DNA of 64,000 nucleotides, from contig LR990057.1 in NCBI GenBank assembly GCA_905147135.1, positions 2,604,001-2,668,000 on the forward strand, in the 5' to 3' direction. This DNA is from Blastobasis lacticolella. Its lineage: Eukaryota; Arthropoda; Insecta; Lepidoptera; Blastobasidae. The stretch's first letter is position 1. Every line of letters begins with the position of its first letter. Of the stretch, positions 34,350 through 58,872 are shown piece by piece. The notes under the pieces were generated by a model. That model ran no database searches. It had not been told where the DNA came from and saw only the letters and a list, made by a program, of their open reading frames with translations. Both the position numbers and the translations under genes were made by a program.

Positions 34350-34583
34350 TAGCTGCTTTGGTCTTCAAAATCTTATCATTTGTAATTCTCACCAATTTAC
34401 TGATACTTACTTAAGCGAGGTAATAAATAATATTTATTAAGTAGTTATTTAGACTAGTTGTAATTTATTTTATATTATCTGTAGCATAATGTAGGTACAC
34501 ACAGTTCTTAGTCGTCTTTCTACGACGTCTTCTTCTATGGATAAGGCAACAATATATCGTAGACCTTTTTCGATACAGTCTTC

Positions 34584-47184
<12,601 letters not shown>

Positions 47185-47249
47185 CTGGAAAGGCAAGAGT
47201 ACCAAGATAGAGACACATCGTCATCATCACCGTCATCAAACCAGAGGAC

Positions 47250-47357
47250 TTTTTTTTATACCACCAAGGTGGTACACAAGCTTACGGCCTGCCTGGTGGT
47301 AAGCAGTCACCGCGGCCTATGGACGTTTGCAATACCAGGGGCATCACCCACGCGTTG
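47250..47357 (+). mobile_element. LINE 3'-tail repeat (CR1/Zenon-like)
   Basis: T tract, then taccaccaaggtggtacaca, agcttacggcctgcctggtg and catcacccacgcgttgaag. The same block order as 6697-6800. Confidence 0.65.
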
Positions 47358-47782
47358 AAGACCCTTCTTATTTTCTTATTTCACTTGTTTTCCTGTATTA
47401 ATTCCAAGCGCTCGTTACCGCAAGGCGAGTCAATGGTATCGACGTAATATTTCACGAGTTTGCCATGTCAAAACCATGTATGTATAAAAGAATTGGTTCA
47501 CTCATTTAGAGTATGAGTCATAAATGTAGAAGTGTAAGTGCGTCACTCGCAATCGAACTCTATACTTGATATATAAAGTGCTGTCCACGATCGATTTGGG
47601 AAAACGGCGAGTTACCGCAATGCCTAATTGCGGTAAATCGCCGGTTGTGTGGCGTGAGGGTCCGGGGTCCACATTAATACTTTTTTTTTGCCTACTTTGC
47701 TTGCTCTTCTAGATAGAGACACATATTGACAACTTACGCGCGCAAATTACACCTTTTGGCGCGAAAACTAACTATATTTGAT

Positions 47783-49335
47783 GACCTGAGTGGTTTAGTT
47801 GATCAATAAAGCCAGTCTGCCACGCAGAGGTAACCGGTTCGATTCCCGGTCGAGCAGAAATTGAAGTGTTGAATTTTTATTTCTGTTAAGGGTCTGGATG
47901 TTTAAGTATGTATTTAATAGTAGTTTATGCAACTGTCATATAAAAGGGGATATTAAAACTTGAGTGTCTGTTTATCATACGAGGCGTAGCCGAGTATGAT
48001 AATAGTTTGACACGAGTTTTTTAATACCTAATTGCAGTTGCAGTTGCATACACTACTTTATCTACACTCATATTTTTATGTTAAAATATCGTACCTATAA
48101 TTTTCTCAACTTAGCTGGAAGTAAGCTGCGAGTCAGTTCTGTTGTAGGTATCTACGCGTCAAGGATATCAAGCGGCGGGAAATTCACTTAACTATTTTCA
48201 CATAGTTAATTAAAATAAGGAAAAACATTCACAAACACAAATTACAACAATTACAAAAAATATTTTGTTTAGCGGGAAAATGATTACACAGAATATAAAC
48301 AGGAAAATTTAAATATGAATTTGAATTTGTTAAAGACATCTAAGTATTCAGCCTACATTACGCCGTGTCCCGGCGCCCGACAAAAAATTAAAAAATATGG
48401 GTGTTGCATAATGATTAAAAAGTTTTTTTACGATACAGCTGTTATGAAAATAGTATGAGAAATGCTGTATCGAAAATTAATTTATCTACACTCATAGCGT
48501 AATGTTCCAATTACATATTCGAAAACAGTCGTTTAAGGGTACACTTTTTTCACGCCAGACTATAAAATTTTAAAAAATTACTTTTCGATATAGCATTTCC
48601 CATACTATTTTCATGACAGCTGTATCGTAAAATAACTTTTTAATCATTATGCAACACTTATATTTTTTAAATTCTCGTCGGGCGCCCGGACACGGTCAAA
48701 TGTAGGCTGAATACATAGATGTCTTTAACAAATTCAAATTCAAAATTTAAATTTTACTGTTTATATTCTGTGTAATTATTTTCCCGCTAAACAAAATATT
48801 TTTTTGTAATTGTTGTAATTTGTGTTTGTAAATGTTTTTTCTTATTTTAAGCAAATAAATAAATAAATGTGAAAGTAGTAAAGTGAATTTCCCGCCGCTT
48901 GATATCCTCGACGCGTAGATACAACAGAACTGACTCGCAGCTTACTACCAGCAAAGTTTAGAAAATTATAGTTACGATATTTTAACATAAAAATACGAGT
49001 GTAGATAAAGTAGTGTATGCAACTGCAAATAATTAGGTATTAAAACACTCGTGTCAAACTATTATCATACTCGGCTACGCCTCGTATGATAAACAGACAC
49101 TCATGTTTTAATACCCCCTTTTATATGACAGTTGCATAAACTACTATTTTTTAAATGTTATAGACTGGCGTGAAAAAAGTGTACCCTTAAACGACTGTTT
49201 ACGAATATGAAATTGGAACATTACGCTATGAGTGTAGATAAAAAAATATATAAGTTGTTTATGAGTTATCTAGCACCCATAATACAAGCTTTGCTTACTT
49301 TGGGGCTAGATGGCGCTGTGTGAATTGTCCAATCA
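47783..49335 (+). mobile_element. SINE2 copy split by a foldback element
   Basis: The head and front (47783-47920: gacctgagtggtttagttga, aaccggttcgattcccggtc, cagaaattgaagtg, gttaagggtctgg, gtatgtatttaa) are separated from the tail (about 49250-49335: gttatctagcacccataata, caagctttgcttactttggg, ctagatggcgctgtgtga) by about 1.33 kb of family C foldback DNA. Confidence 0.85.
47920..49245. mobile_element. Foldback element family C, composite palindromic copy nested in SINE2
   Basis: The left arm (47926-48480) and right arm (about 48590-49150) are inverted copies: agtagtttatgcaactgtca at 47926 versus gacagttgcataaactact near 49130, with acgaggcgtagccgagtatg and catactcggctacgcctcgt opposed. A further 90-bp inverted pair frames the right half: tttatctacactcatagcgt at about 48481 and acgctatgagtgtagataaa at about 49225. 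No transposase frame is visible. Confidence 0.85.
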
Positions 49336-49894
49336 TGTTTATTGATTTATTTATATAATAGTCAAATGGGCAGCTGTTAGGTATTCGGTTTTTATTTATT
49401 GTTTTTAGATAACTATTGTTTTAATTAGACAACAGATGTACAGCGAAGCAAATCATTAATACTTTTGAAGAATAGTCATCTTGGCGGCAATATCGAGATA
49501 TTAACCGAGGTTAATCTGGACAAAAGGTTATCCCGGTAAGAGAATAGAGATATTAATAATACTGTAAAAAATAGTGATATTAAGAATATATTAGTGATAT
49601 TAATAATGCTTTTTGTAGTAAAACAAATACTTTGAGAAGGAAACGAACTGTCTACCTCTAACCTACCTACAGAAATAAGTGGGGTGCTCCTATCAAAGAT
49701 AGAATGGTAGGTACTAATGCAATATAAACTGGTACTAAATCTGTCATAACGTCGCTACGATGTTGGCCGAGCGAAGGAAAACTACGAAATGGATCCATAA
49801 TGTTGGACATAAATGTTTATTGAAATTCTGGAGTGAATTTCCAGTGACAGGCGTCAATAATCTTACTATATTTACTGATGGTAGGACTCTGTCT

Positions 49895-50200
49895 AGTCTG
49901 AGGAGTCCACCTGGATGGGTACCCTGCTTATACGCAGTGACAAACGACATCCCACCTGATGGTAAGCGGTAACTGTCGCCCATAACATCTATGATTTAAG
50001 CATTTAGGTTGCAGGCAACAAAAAATCAGAACCGCAGGTGCGTTGTCACTGTGAGGATTAAGATGAAATGCCTCACGCCTGTAATTGCACTGGCAACCTT
50101 ATCTTTCAAACCGGATCACAACAATGCAAGCATTGTTACTTGGCGGCAGAAATAGTACTCGAATAGGCGGATTCCTCAGGCTTGACAGAGTTCTACCACC
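49895..50200 (+). repeat. Interspersed retroposon-like repeat
   Basis: Contains ctgaggagtccacctggatg, cacctgatggtaagcggtaa, ctgtcgcccataaca, taggttgcaggcaacaaaa, aatgcctcacgcctgtaa and ggcggattcctcaggcttga. Parts occur reversed at 5339-5490 and forward at 9235-9385; the edge also resembles 39255-39320. Confidence 0.55.
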
Positions 50201-50734
50201 TGACCTCCTTAAGTATTTCTTCCCCTTAATTCTGTTTCTATCCTTAATTGTTATATTCCGCTTTAAAGGATAAAGTAATGGGCAAAGGGCATATCAATTT
50301 AGTTCTCTCATTGTAACAAAGTACAAAATAACATTAGGTACTCACACAATTGCAGAAAAATAATTAATTAGTAATTCAAACGAAAAAATAAATAGCACGA
50401 AAAACAAGTAGTTCAGAACACATTTGCATTGAAATTATTGTTAATCTGAGTTATCAGCCATACCTGTATGTACAATCATAGAGCGGGATCTCAGATAACT
50501 ATGTTATAACTCATAACCCATTATCAGTAGCTCCAGCTAAATACAAAGTCTGTTGGTATGACGACAGTAGTTTGAGTGGTATTTGGCCTACTGTTTTGTC
50601 CCTTGGGATCTCAAGTAGGTATGGAAGTGGATAAAAGGTCCATATTCATCTCTTGCACTAGTACGTCTGTTTTGTCATGTGTCAACTGTATAATTAACAG
50701 AAAAATTTGCTGCCAATTTTCAAGCTGGGTGATG

Positions 50735-50830
50735 CCCCTGGTATTGCAAACGTCCATAGGCTGCGGTGACTGCTTACCATCAGGCAGGCTGCAAGCTTAT
50801 TTGCCACCTTAGCGGTATAAAAAAGAGCTG
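50735..50830 (-). mobile_element. LINE 3'-tail repeat (CR1/Zenon-like), minus
   Basis: Reads ggtgatgcccctggtattgc, aaacgtccataggctgcggt, gactgcttaccatcaggcag and tttgccaccttagcggtata, the complement of 44150-44245. Confidence 0.75.
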
Positions 50831-50999
50831 ATCGGCTTCAATGGCTTTTTTTAATACGACACGACACGATGTTAGTACAGTTTGTAGGTACATTGGTAAG
50901 ATTATAATCCTCTCGGGTTAAAAATAAAATATTTCATCATTGTTTTCGTGTTCAGTCCCCTGATGGATTTGAGCTTTACACGTTAATCTCGAACATTCT

Positions 51000-51320
51000 C
51001 CATAACCTATTAAAAACCTCAAAGCACATTACGTATAAGTACCTATAGTACGTTTAACATGATCATATTGTATAAACCTAATTGTGAAAACCGAACTATT
51101 ATGTTACATATACTTAGAACGCAAAATATTCTAACCTCAAGCTTGTACGTATGGAAACACATTCCGTATAACTACAGTAAGTTTAACATGATCATATTGT
51201 GAAAACCTATTAAAAACATGTTACAGAAACTTAGAACGCAAAATGTCCTAACCTCATACTTGTCGGTACGAAAACATTACGTATAAGTAGATACAGTATG
51301 TATAACCTGATCGTATTTTG
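51000..51320 (+). repeat. Degenerate tandem repeat, about three units of 110-160 bp
   Basis: Units share acgtataagtacctatagta-like, gtttaacatgatcatattgt, acttagaacgcaaaat and tcctaacctcatacttgt blocks, at about 51032, 51167 and 51282. Decayed; no coding content. Confidence 0.65.
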
Positions 51321-51339
51321 CTGTCTTAAGTCACCATTT

Positions 51340-52390
51340 TCCTCGCACAGACACACCTAACAAGTATTACGAACACATTGTTATCACAATTAGGTACACC
51401 TCACATATACGGGCGTTTAGAACGAATTAGCACCTTACACAAAAGGTTAGCAAAACTTAGAGACATTTGGTTGACTGGAATTGAAACCTCTACAAATATA
51501 CTTTATTTATATTTATTTACGAGCTAAAGCGTGGTAAGCGTGGTGAGTAGGTCACTTGTTGATCAGTGACTAATGTCTGATTGCACTACACTAGGCGGCT
51601 CTTAAGTTCGCGTCTTCAGATGTTTCTAAACATTTAGGACACACAAAATCGGTGTCATAAACTCAAGAGTGATATAAGGAGTTAAATTTTCGCGTAAGGT
51701 TGGTGTTGGTGCAATGCTCTTTCTTCAGAGGCTTAGTTTAAAATAACTCAAGTGTCTCCTAAAGTTTAATCCATCAGGCATAAGAGATCGTTCACCCAAA
51801 ACCAAGCACCCAAAACTCTCAGTGGTTGCAGACGCGTTGCCAACCTTTGAGAAAGGCGGGAAATACGAACTGCACTTAATAAAAGGTTCCAATACTCACT
51901 GCTGCCATAGGAAAAGCGGATAGCACAGTTGTAAGTTATTTCGAGACTGAGCTATCGCATACGTGTCGATAGTGGATGATAAGTTACATATTTACTCCAA
52001 AAACTGATAACGCTGATAAATTGAAGTTCGATAAATCTATTTTCCATGAAAAAGGGTAACTTGGTGTTCGAATGTACTAGCATTAGCAATCCATTTGATG
52101 AGTAACGCTGATAATTGGCTGATGTGTATACGTAAGAGTTTAATTTTCTTGATAATGAAGTTGGATGAGTGTTTCGAGTAAGTTTAGATATGCGATACCC
52201 TACAATAGTTACCTATATTTTTATTTTTAGACACGGTTACTCATCAAACAATACCTAATCTAGATTTTCAGGTGCTACTCGTACAGCAACGTTCGGGGCT
52301 GTACCGTACCAAAAGCAGGTCAGAATGAGACGTGCTGTTATGGATGACAGTGTTTGCTATCTGAAGTGTCTGTGTCTCGTGTGTTTAAAT
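51340..52390. other. Stretch without recognised features
   Basis: Unique-looking, moderately AT-rich DNA. No exon with splice signals and no repeat was identified by eye. Confidence 0.4.
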
Positions 52391-52454
52391 TGTGTATGTA
52401 ATGTGGGACGAAAAAAAATCAACAGCAAAGATACAGAATTTTTATAAAAAAAAA

Positions 52455-52545
52455 GATTATACCACTAAGGTGGCAAACAAGCTTGCGGTCTGCCTGATAG
52501 TGAGCAAATCTTATGGAAGTATGGACGTTTGCAATACAAATAACA
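52455..52545 (+). mobile_element. LINE 3'-tail repeat (CR1/Zenon-like), short
   Basis: Reads taccactaaggtggcaaaca, agcttgcggtctgcctgata and gtatggacgtttgcaataca, then ends. Confidence 0.6.
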
Positions 52546-52727
52546 CACATACAAGATTACGATGCGGAAGTGGATTGGTATCGAGAATTCGAGAAGTAGG
52601 GGGACACTTATGTCTAACAGATGAGATAATGATAAGGATGAATAATGTACTTTGATCACGAGTATCACATTAGTAATTTCAGTAGAGTCGGAGCAAAAAG
52701 CAAGTACAGAAGGCAGCACCTTTCCCT

Positions 52728-52850
52728 ACCCACCACCAGTATAAAACGAGCTAGTATCCCCATGGATGCGCGTACAAACCGCACCTGTGCCCACTCACCA
52801 CCAGTATAAAACGAGTATCACCATGGATGCGCGTACAAACCGGAGACGGT
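52728..52850 (+). repeat. Direct duplication of about 65 bp
   Basis: accaccagtataaaacgag and ccatggatgcgcgtacaaac each occur twice (about 52731/52796 and 52760/52822) in the same order. Confidence 0.85.
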
Positions 52851-53302
52851 CCAAAGTCTAAACAGGGTACGTTGTGTTGTGTGCTGTGTTCTGTACGACC
52901 TTTTGGTATATCGGCCACGTGGTGTCCTTTCTAATTCATATATAGGTATTGTACAATATTATTATCAATTATTAATGTTATTTTAGTTTAAAATAAATAT
53001 TTACATGACGGAAATAAATTAAATAAAGCTAATACTAAATTATACGTAGTTTACCGTGCACCCTTCTTTGCGGGTCTTGGCAGAATATCAGTGTGTTGCT
53101 CTCCCAAGCAACACTGTGCTGAGCCATGACCTTTTTGCGTTACTGCAGCATACACATGCGGCTTATGTTAGTAATTAGTTAATTAGTAGTCCGTCGTCAG
53201 AAATAAATTTCTTCTTTTATGTTACTTATAAGTTGTATGTGTATGTATGGAGTGCCAAATAATTTTTTTTCTATTCTATTCTATTCTATTATAAAATAAT
53301 AT

Positions 53303-53770
53303 TTACAAATAAAACACTTGGCCCAAGGCCCCTGTTAAAGGAATTGTTCCCAAAAGGAGGCTAATCCTTTGGCCAAGGTATTGGCCAGCCTTTTGGTCAT
53401 GCGAAGTGTTAACCAGGCGCTTAGACAACTCTTTGAAGAGAGTATGAGCGCCTGGTCTCCACGGCCCAAGCGTTTCTACGCCAAACGGCGTAAATAGATG
53501 ATCTCCGCTGAGGCCAGCATATTTGCGCCGTTTGAAATTATCTGAAGCGGCAGCGGAACCGGCATTGACACTCGTGGATGGAATATGTGACGGTGCAAGG
53601 GTATCGACGCAGGTAGCGTCCCAAACCACAGACCGACCCATCTTCCAAAGCACGAGTGTCATACCGTCGGGCCTTTTTCCGTCGTCTCTCGCCAGTCCAT
53701 TTGGCTCCAGGATGGCGGGAGAACCAGCAGTGGTAAAGGCCCGGCGAAAAAATTTGGATAGTAGGTACAA
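53303..53770 (-). mobile_element. Retroelement-associated ORF fragment (nuclease-like C-terminal domain), 155 codons
   Basis: An open frame on the minus strand with KRPDGMTLVLWKMGRSVVWD followed by TCVDT, LKRRKYAGLS, a FGVETLGPWRPGA block and LVN-S-DQKAGQYLGQRISLLL. From memory these blocks belong to a protein segment repeated in many arthropod and cnidarian genomes with LINE-type elements. The RPDG...WDATCVDT core could be a PD-(D/E)xK-like nuclease (inference). The usual end after QRIS is disrupted, and the first part of the element is missing. GC content is above that of the neighbours. Confidence 0.6.
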
Positions 53771-53879
53771 GGTGACGAATATCTTAAAACCTAGCTATAC
53801 TGTACACAAGAAAATGGGCAGCCGCTATATTCTGTTCTGTATTTTTTTTAAACTGAGGAGCTTATTGAGGAGCATGGCA

Positions 53880-54035
53880 ACATGAGGTTCTTCAAGAAAG
53901 GTTTTAACGGGGTCTTCCGACGCGTAGGTGATTCTCTCGGGTATTGCAAACACCCAAAGGCTGCGGTGACGCTTATCATCAGGCAGGCTATAAACTTGTT
54001 TGCTACCTTATTGGTATGGAAAACGAATCCACGAA
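53880..54035 (-). mobile_element. LINE 3'-tail repeat (CR1/Zenon-like), minus
   Basis: Reads gttcttcaagaaaggtttta, acggggtcttccgacgcgta, gtattgcaaacacccaaagg and tcatcaggcaggctataaac, the complement of 6700-6840. Confidence 0.7.
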
Positions 54036-54289
54036 TGCAGAGAAGGCCATATCCAGAAGTTACGGGTTGTTGATGATTGCACAAGCAGTGATACTCATAC
54101 AGGCACACTTTAGGTTTTGCATTATATTACTATAAAAACAACAAATTATCAATCCCGTATACTTTTGTCTTAGTAGTAAATACCGGCTTAACAAGCGGTA
54201 GATCTGACACCCAGGTTCCGCTCTTTTATTGATTTTTGAAAGAGATTTACTGAAACCGGTTTAATACCAGAATCCTCCTGAAATAATTA

Positions 54290-54460
54290 ATTGTAATTTC
54301 TGTTACGGGTCTGCCTGTTGCTCTATCTGGGTCTATGTATAATAAATATGTACATCAATAATCTAACACCCATAGTACAAGCTTTCACAACCTAAAAAGA
54401 AGAAGTACAAGCTTTGTTTAGTTTGGGGATAGATGGCGCCATGTCTACGATTATTTATTT
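54290..54460 (+). mobile_element. SINE2 3' part
   Basis: Reads taatttctgttacgggtctg, gtctatgtataataaatatg, acacccatagtacaagcttt and ggggatagatggcgccatg. The tRNA-like head is missing. An internal duplication of the acaagcttt block is visible (about 54379 and 54409). Confidence 0.75.
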
Positions 54461-55599
54461 ATTGGTGTTTTGTCTTTAGACATCCGCATGAAAAATCGAT
54501 TCGTCAGAGCCTCGTCCGTCTGTCCCTTTTATTTTTATTTTTATTTATATAAAGTTAATTATTTTATTAAGGTGATAAAAAATAAAAAAAACCTTTTTTA
54601 AATAATAAACGGGGACCGCATGCGGGTACGGTTGGTGGTGGTAGGACCCTATAATCCTCCCAAAAAATAATTTCGTCTTCCACTACTTAACTATGTTGCG
54701 TACTGCACAGAGAGTCGACATAAAACGAAGTAGTCAAACATTGAATTGGTTTTCTAAGAATTAACATTACAAAGAAATGGCCGAATCCGTCATAATTAAT
54801 TAGTTTATTTTTTGTAAATATCTGTTTATATTTGAAATATTGTTTCTATAAATAAATACCTTTAAATGGTCACACTTAGAAAAAAAGACAACCCAAGATT
54901 AATGTATGCATCTATGTAAACTCTTTATAGCGTATAACTTCACTAGTGGACACGGCGCGACTTCGTTCGTGTGGTGTCCTATTCCTAATCTAACCTTTTT
55001 TTCTGAGTACGAACCTTCCACTTGAACCCCTCTATCTATTGTTGAAAACCGCATTAAAATCCGTTGCGTTGTTTAAAAGATCTAAGCGTACATATGTACA
55101 GAAGCCGGAAAGTGCCTTTTTTATATTAGGTATGTAAAGATAAAGAACAAATATACTAAATACGAATGTACGAACAAAAGATAATAAATATCCAGTGAGT
55201 GGAGTGAAATGGTCCATCAACGAGGAAAACATCTGATTTACATAGGTATTTCGTTATATCAATGAGTCAGAAACTACGTAATATTAGTTTCCTTATGAAT
55301 TTTACCTTTCCACATGACTGACTAGGCAATTAGGTATGATTTTATAAATTGCATGACGGTTACCTTCAAGACGCAATACGCATCATTATGCCTTACTCAA
55401 TGTTTTCACTCATTTTCATTATTTGACCTACATGGTGACGAACTACCTTAATGTGAAAGAGGCTCAAGTCCAACAGTGGACAAAAGGGGCTTTTGACGAT
55501 TATGTTGATGTTGACTTCATAACTTGGAAATCGTATTTACGGCGTTTATCTTTTCCCGAAAGACCATTTTAAATGACCTCCCCCTAATGTATGAAAGCT

Positions 55600-55900
55600 A
55601 GTACTACTGAAAGGTCAAGCTGTATCTCTGGTTCTACCGAACCGAATTAGATGAAACATGGTCTAAATTTTTAACATGGATCCCAAACTATCAAACTGTG
55701 AAGACCCCATAAAAATCCAAAACATTTGCTGTTTAGCTGGTCTATTATAGTTCTGCATCAGGTGTTTCAGTTTCCAAAATTAATTATAAAGTATAAGTAT
55801 ATGTTGCCCAGGCTTAATAGCTACACATCAAAAAAGTTTCAATAAAATCCGTCCAGTAGTTCCGGAGATTAGTGTACAAACGGACAAACAGACAGAAATT
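55600..55900 (+). repeat. Fragment of a common interspersed repeat
   Basis: Contains ctgaaaggtcaagctgtatc, ccgaattagatgaaacatgg, aataaaatccgtccagtagt and acggacaaacagacagaaat. These phrases recur in degenerate form at 13060-13130, 27540-27590 and 62550-62610. No coding content. Confidence 0.45.
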
Positions 55901-56495
55901 TTTTAAATTCTAATTCTATTACTATTTCTTCATCGCCCTAAATTATTTATTTGTAAATATGTTCAATGTACAGACACACTTTTTTACTGTTTTATTATAT
56001 GTATATAGATAAGTACTGTCTACAAGTAATACTATTAAAATCCTATTTGAAAAAAAATATATACTTATCTACGATTTTAATTGTAATTTATGATATTGCT
56101 GACATTATTAGTCGATATCGTGATTAATAGTAGGAAGATTCACTTACCTACCTATTTATCTCATTACATAGAAGATAAATATTCATTTTCATTTGGGTAG
56201 TCCATGAAAAATAGTCGAACAGCTACCTACTTACCTAATGAAATGTGAAATCACGCCGGTGTAGCAAGTCAAGGCGATCGATTTTATTATTGCAGCTGGC
56301 CTTAGCCTTGATAAAGTTCGCACTTTATGTATAATACCTCCTAGCAATAAAAACATCGGTAATACAAAAGGAAGATAATGTAGATATGATGTCGTATTTT
56401 ATTAGCTACGTCACTGAAAATGAACACTTTCTGAAGAATGTGAAACACTGAAAACGATGGAAAGTAATTTAAAATTTCACTATGGAAACTTAACT

Positions 56496-56748
56496 GTAGC
56501 CGTATTCACAATGGCTCGGAAATCGGATTCGGATACGGGATCGACAAAGGACCCTGAAAAAGTTTTCAGGAAAATGTGGTTTCTGTTAATTTTGATGAAA
56601 TTTTCATATGTTATAGAGAGTAGAGTTTCCGTGGAATCCATCGGGATTCTGAATAACAGTTTTCGAATCGATCGACACGGATTCGCCGCTCACGAATTTC
56701 ATGTCGAATCGTTCGGAAACGGTTTCGAATCATTGTGAATACGGCTAC
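56496..56748. mobile_element. MITE with perfect 18-bp terminal inverted repeats
   Basis: Ends gtagccgtattcacaatg (56496..56513) and cattgtgaatacggctac (56731..56748). 253 bp. A 93-codon frame overlaps it but is explained by the inverted-repeat sequence and has no family features. Confidence 0.85.
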
Positions 56749-57589
56749 CGGTGTTATGTTGCCTTATTTGCATTATAAATACCCTAGAGGTATTCCAATT
56801 AGTTCCAAAACCAAACGACAAAAGGAAAAAAATGAAAAAGGAAATTCATACCGCTTATTTAAATCGAGCATCACGCAAAATTTACCAAAATTTTATTACA
56901 AAGCAAATAAAGAATACGTTCGGAAACTCACCTATGAAATATGAATTTTAATCCAATAATGCAAATCACGTTACACGTCAACACCTCACAATATTAATTA
57001 ATTTGCAACTAATATATCACTTCGCAATATTAATGATCACCAACTATTATTCAGTAACACAGGACACATCACACAGCTGCAACTTGTCATTTATGTATGA
57101 CAGTATGACGTGGTCAGGTTTCGTCTGTGCGTAGACATATGAGTCATTTTCATTTTCCTTTAAACTCAGTAAGTGAAAGTCGACCGTTTTCCTTCGACCG
57201 CTACAGAGCGAATGACTAGTTACGGGATTTCCCACCAGGTTAATAGACTGTCCCCTACCACGATATCGTTTATCGAATCTCGCTTTATCTCCACACGTAG
57301 CGTGATAATTTTTATTAGTAGTGATATTAAAACCTAAATTCTGTAGAAAATATTTAAAATATCTCATGATAAAATTTGAATCACCTGCGTAGGATCTATT
57401 TTTGCACGCTTATTAAGACTTACTACGTAGAAAACATTTACATACTTTTTCTATTATTCCCAACTCACCTTCTTATTTCGGCACTCATGGAACCGGCCAT
57501 AACTACAGACAAGTAGGAAATGGATATATATATATCACCAAGGTGTTTTTTGAATGCTTTTATTTAAATTTACGACAAGGTTGTGTATT

Positions 57590-57745
57590 TACAAGGGCCC
57601 TAGTTTTTTAATCGCTCGCATCCTGCCTGTCTTTTCTATCTTAAGAGCGAGCGAGCGACGAGCATCATTCAGATGTCTTGGACGACGGTGGCCACTGTCC
57701 GTCAGGTGGACTGTTTGTCCGTGTGCCTCCCTAAGCAATAATAAT
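57590..57745 (+). repeat. Retroposon fragment with tail shared with 25950
   Basis: Contains cgctcgcatcctgcctgtct, gcgagcgagcgacgagcat, gtccgtcaggtggactgttt and ccgtgtgcctccctaagc, then an (aat)n run. Confidence 0.5.
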
Positions 57746-57837
57746 AATAAAAAATCTTATTTACGGCAAGGGCATTTTGGATATCCGACAGCCAACCAAA
57801 GTTGCCGACAAGCGCACTGTTACTGAAGTAAGTAACT

Positions 57838-58095
57838 GAAAGTATACACAGAATTACTGAGATGAAGTGCCACTGGGCTGGGCTGACATTTCTGCTGAAG
57901 AACCTATAACCGCTGGCGTACGGTGACCGCCATTCGGCAAGCATAGTGTTGGACGCCTACCGGCCAGATGGATTGATGATTTGCAAAAGACTGCAGGTGG
58001 ATGCTGGATGCAGCAAGCCGGGGACAGGGTGCATTGATGCTCATTGGGGAAGTCCTATGGACAAGTACAGACCGATGATGATGAGAAGAGTCATT
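57838..58095 (+). mobile_element. Decayed RTE-type LINE C-terminal fragment
   Basis: In broken plus frames it reads KCHWAG, then RWIDDLQKTAGGCWMQQAGD and SLGKSYGQ. These are the C-terminal blocks of RTE ORFs (KWxWAGH, RWxDDL, WMxxAxDR). It ends in gatgatgatgag. It is a different subfamily from the intact LINE at 21978. Confidence 0.75.
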
Positions 58096-58654
58096 TTGGG
58101 AAAACCGGTATTCTTAGAAAAGTCTTTTTGAAAAGGACATTTTGTAACCAGATTCTATTAGGAATGTATCAACCCGATATCTGTTTATTATTGTATAATA
58201 AGTATCAAGTTACTTAATTTAAGTTTCAAATGTGTGTTTAAATTGTAGCCAGTCTAATCGAGAGTTTTCGTAGGTTTGTTTTGTTAAAATAAAATAAGTT
58301 TATTTTAAGAACAATGATAATAATAAAAATCTTTATTTCGGATTCATGGTCCATAGGTACTTACAATAGTACTTAAAAATAACTTTAGTAAATGAAAAAT
58401 AATACTAACAAGAAATAAAATATTACAACAAAAATACAAAAAATAAAATATGAACAAGATATTAAAAATTAAATAAAAAAGTATACATAAAGGCATGGAT
58501 GCCTATAGTCAAAGTTTACATAGGTAGGTACAGTCTAGCACGACAGTCGTAAAAATATGAGGGCGCTATTTGACACAGGAGTACTCAGTTTGCAGAAATT
58601 CATTGTTGCAAGAGCAATAGTTCCTTTTCACGACTTTCTTGCCAGACTGTAAAA

Positions 58655-58872
58655 AAATCATCTTGGCGTTTATGTCTCCCGGTTGTGCTCTTGGGTGCGA
58701 GGGCCTGGAGTTTGCCTTGACCATGATCCAGGTAGATCAAATAATGACAGAGCGTCTGTGGTTAGGGTATCAGACTCGTAAGCGAGAGGTACCGGGTTGG
58801 AATCCCGCTGCGCCCATGTACCAATGACTCCTTTCTGAGTTACGTACATTAGTTGAATACTAACCGATGCCA
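58655..58872. mobile_element. Chimeric SINE1: minus-oriented tail joined to plus-oriented head
   Basis: 58657-58745 is the SINE1 tail in minus orientation (catcttggcgtttatgtctc, cttgaccatgatccagg). From 58751 a SINE1 head runs on plus (gagcgtctgtggttagggta, tcagactcgtaagcgagagg, taccgggttggaatcccgc, gagttacgtacattag) and stops at accgatgcc. Confidence 0.75.

Larger units (their letters stand above)
30884..34583. other. Intergenic region between the 424-aa gene and the TMBIM gene
   Basis: About 3.7 kb. It holds a family A element, a 54-bp duplication, MITE family E, a SINE1 head, a LINE-tail-like stretch (about 33535-33720, ctctttattgcttaataaat) and a palindromic MITE. No coding exon was found. 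The promoter of the 424-aa gene should lie just right of 30883, but I could not point to a core element. Confidence 0.5.

Noticed and set aside
56457..56738. 93-codon frame
   Set aside because: It falls almost entirely within a MITE with perfect inverted ends.
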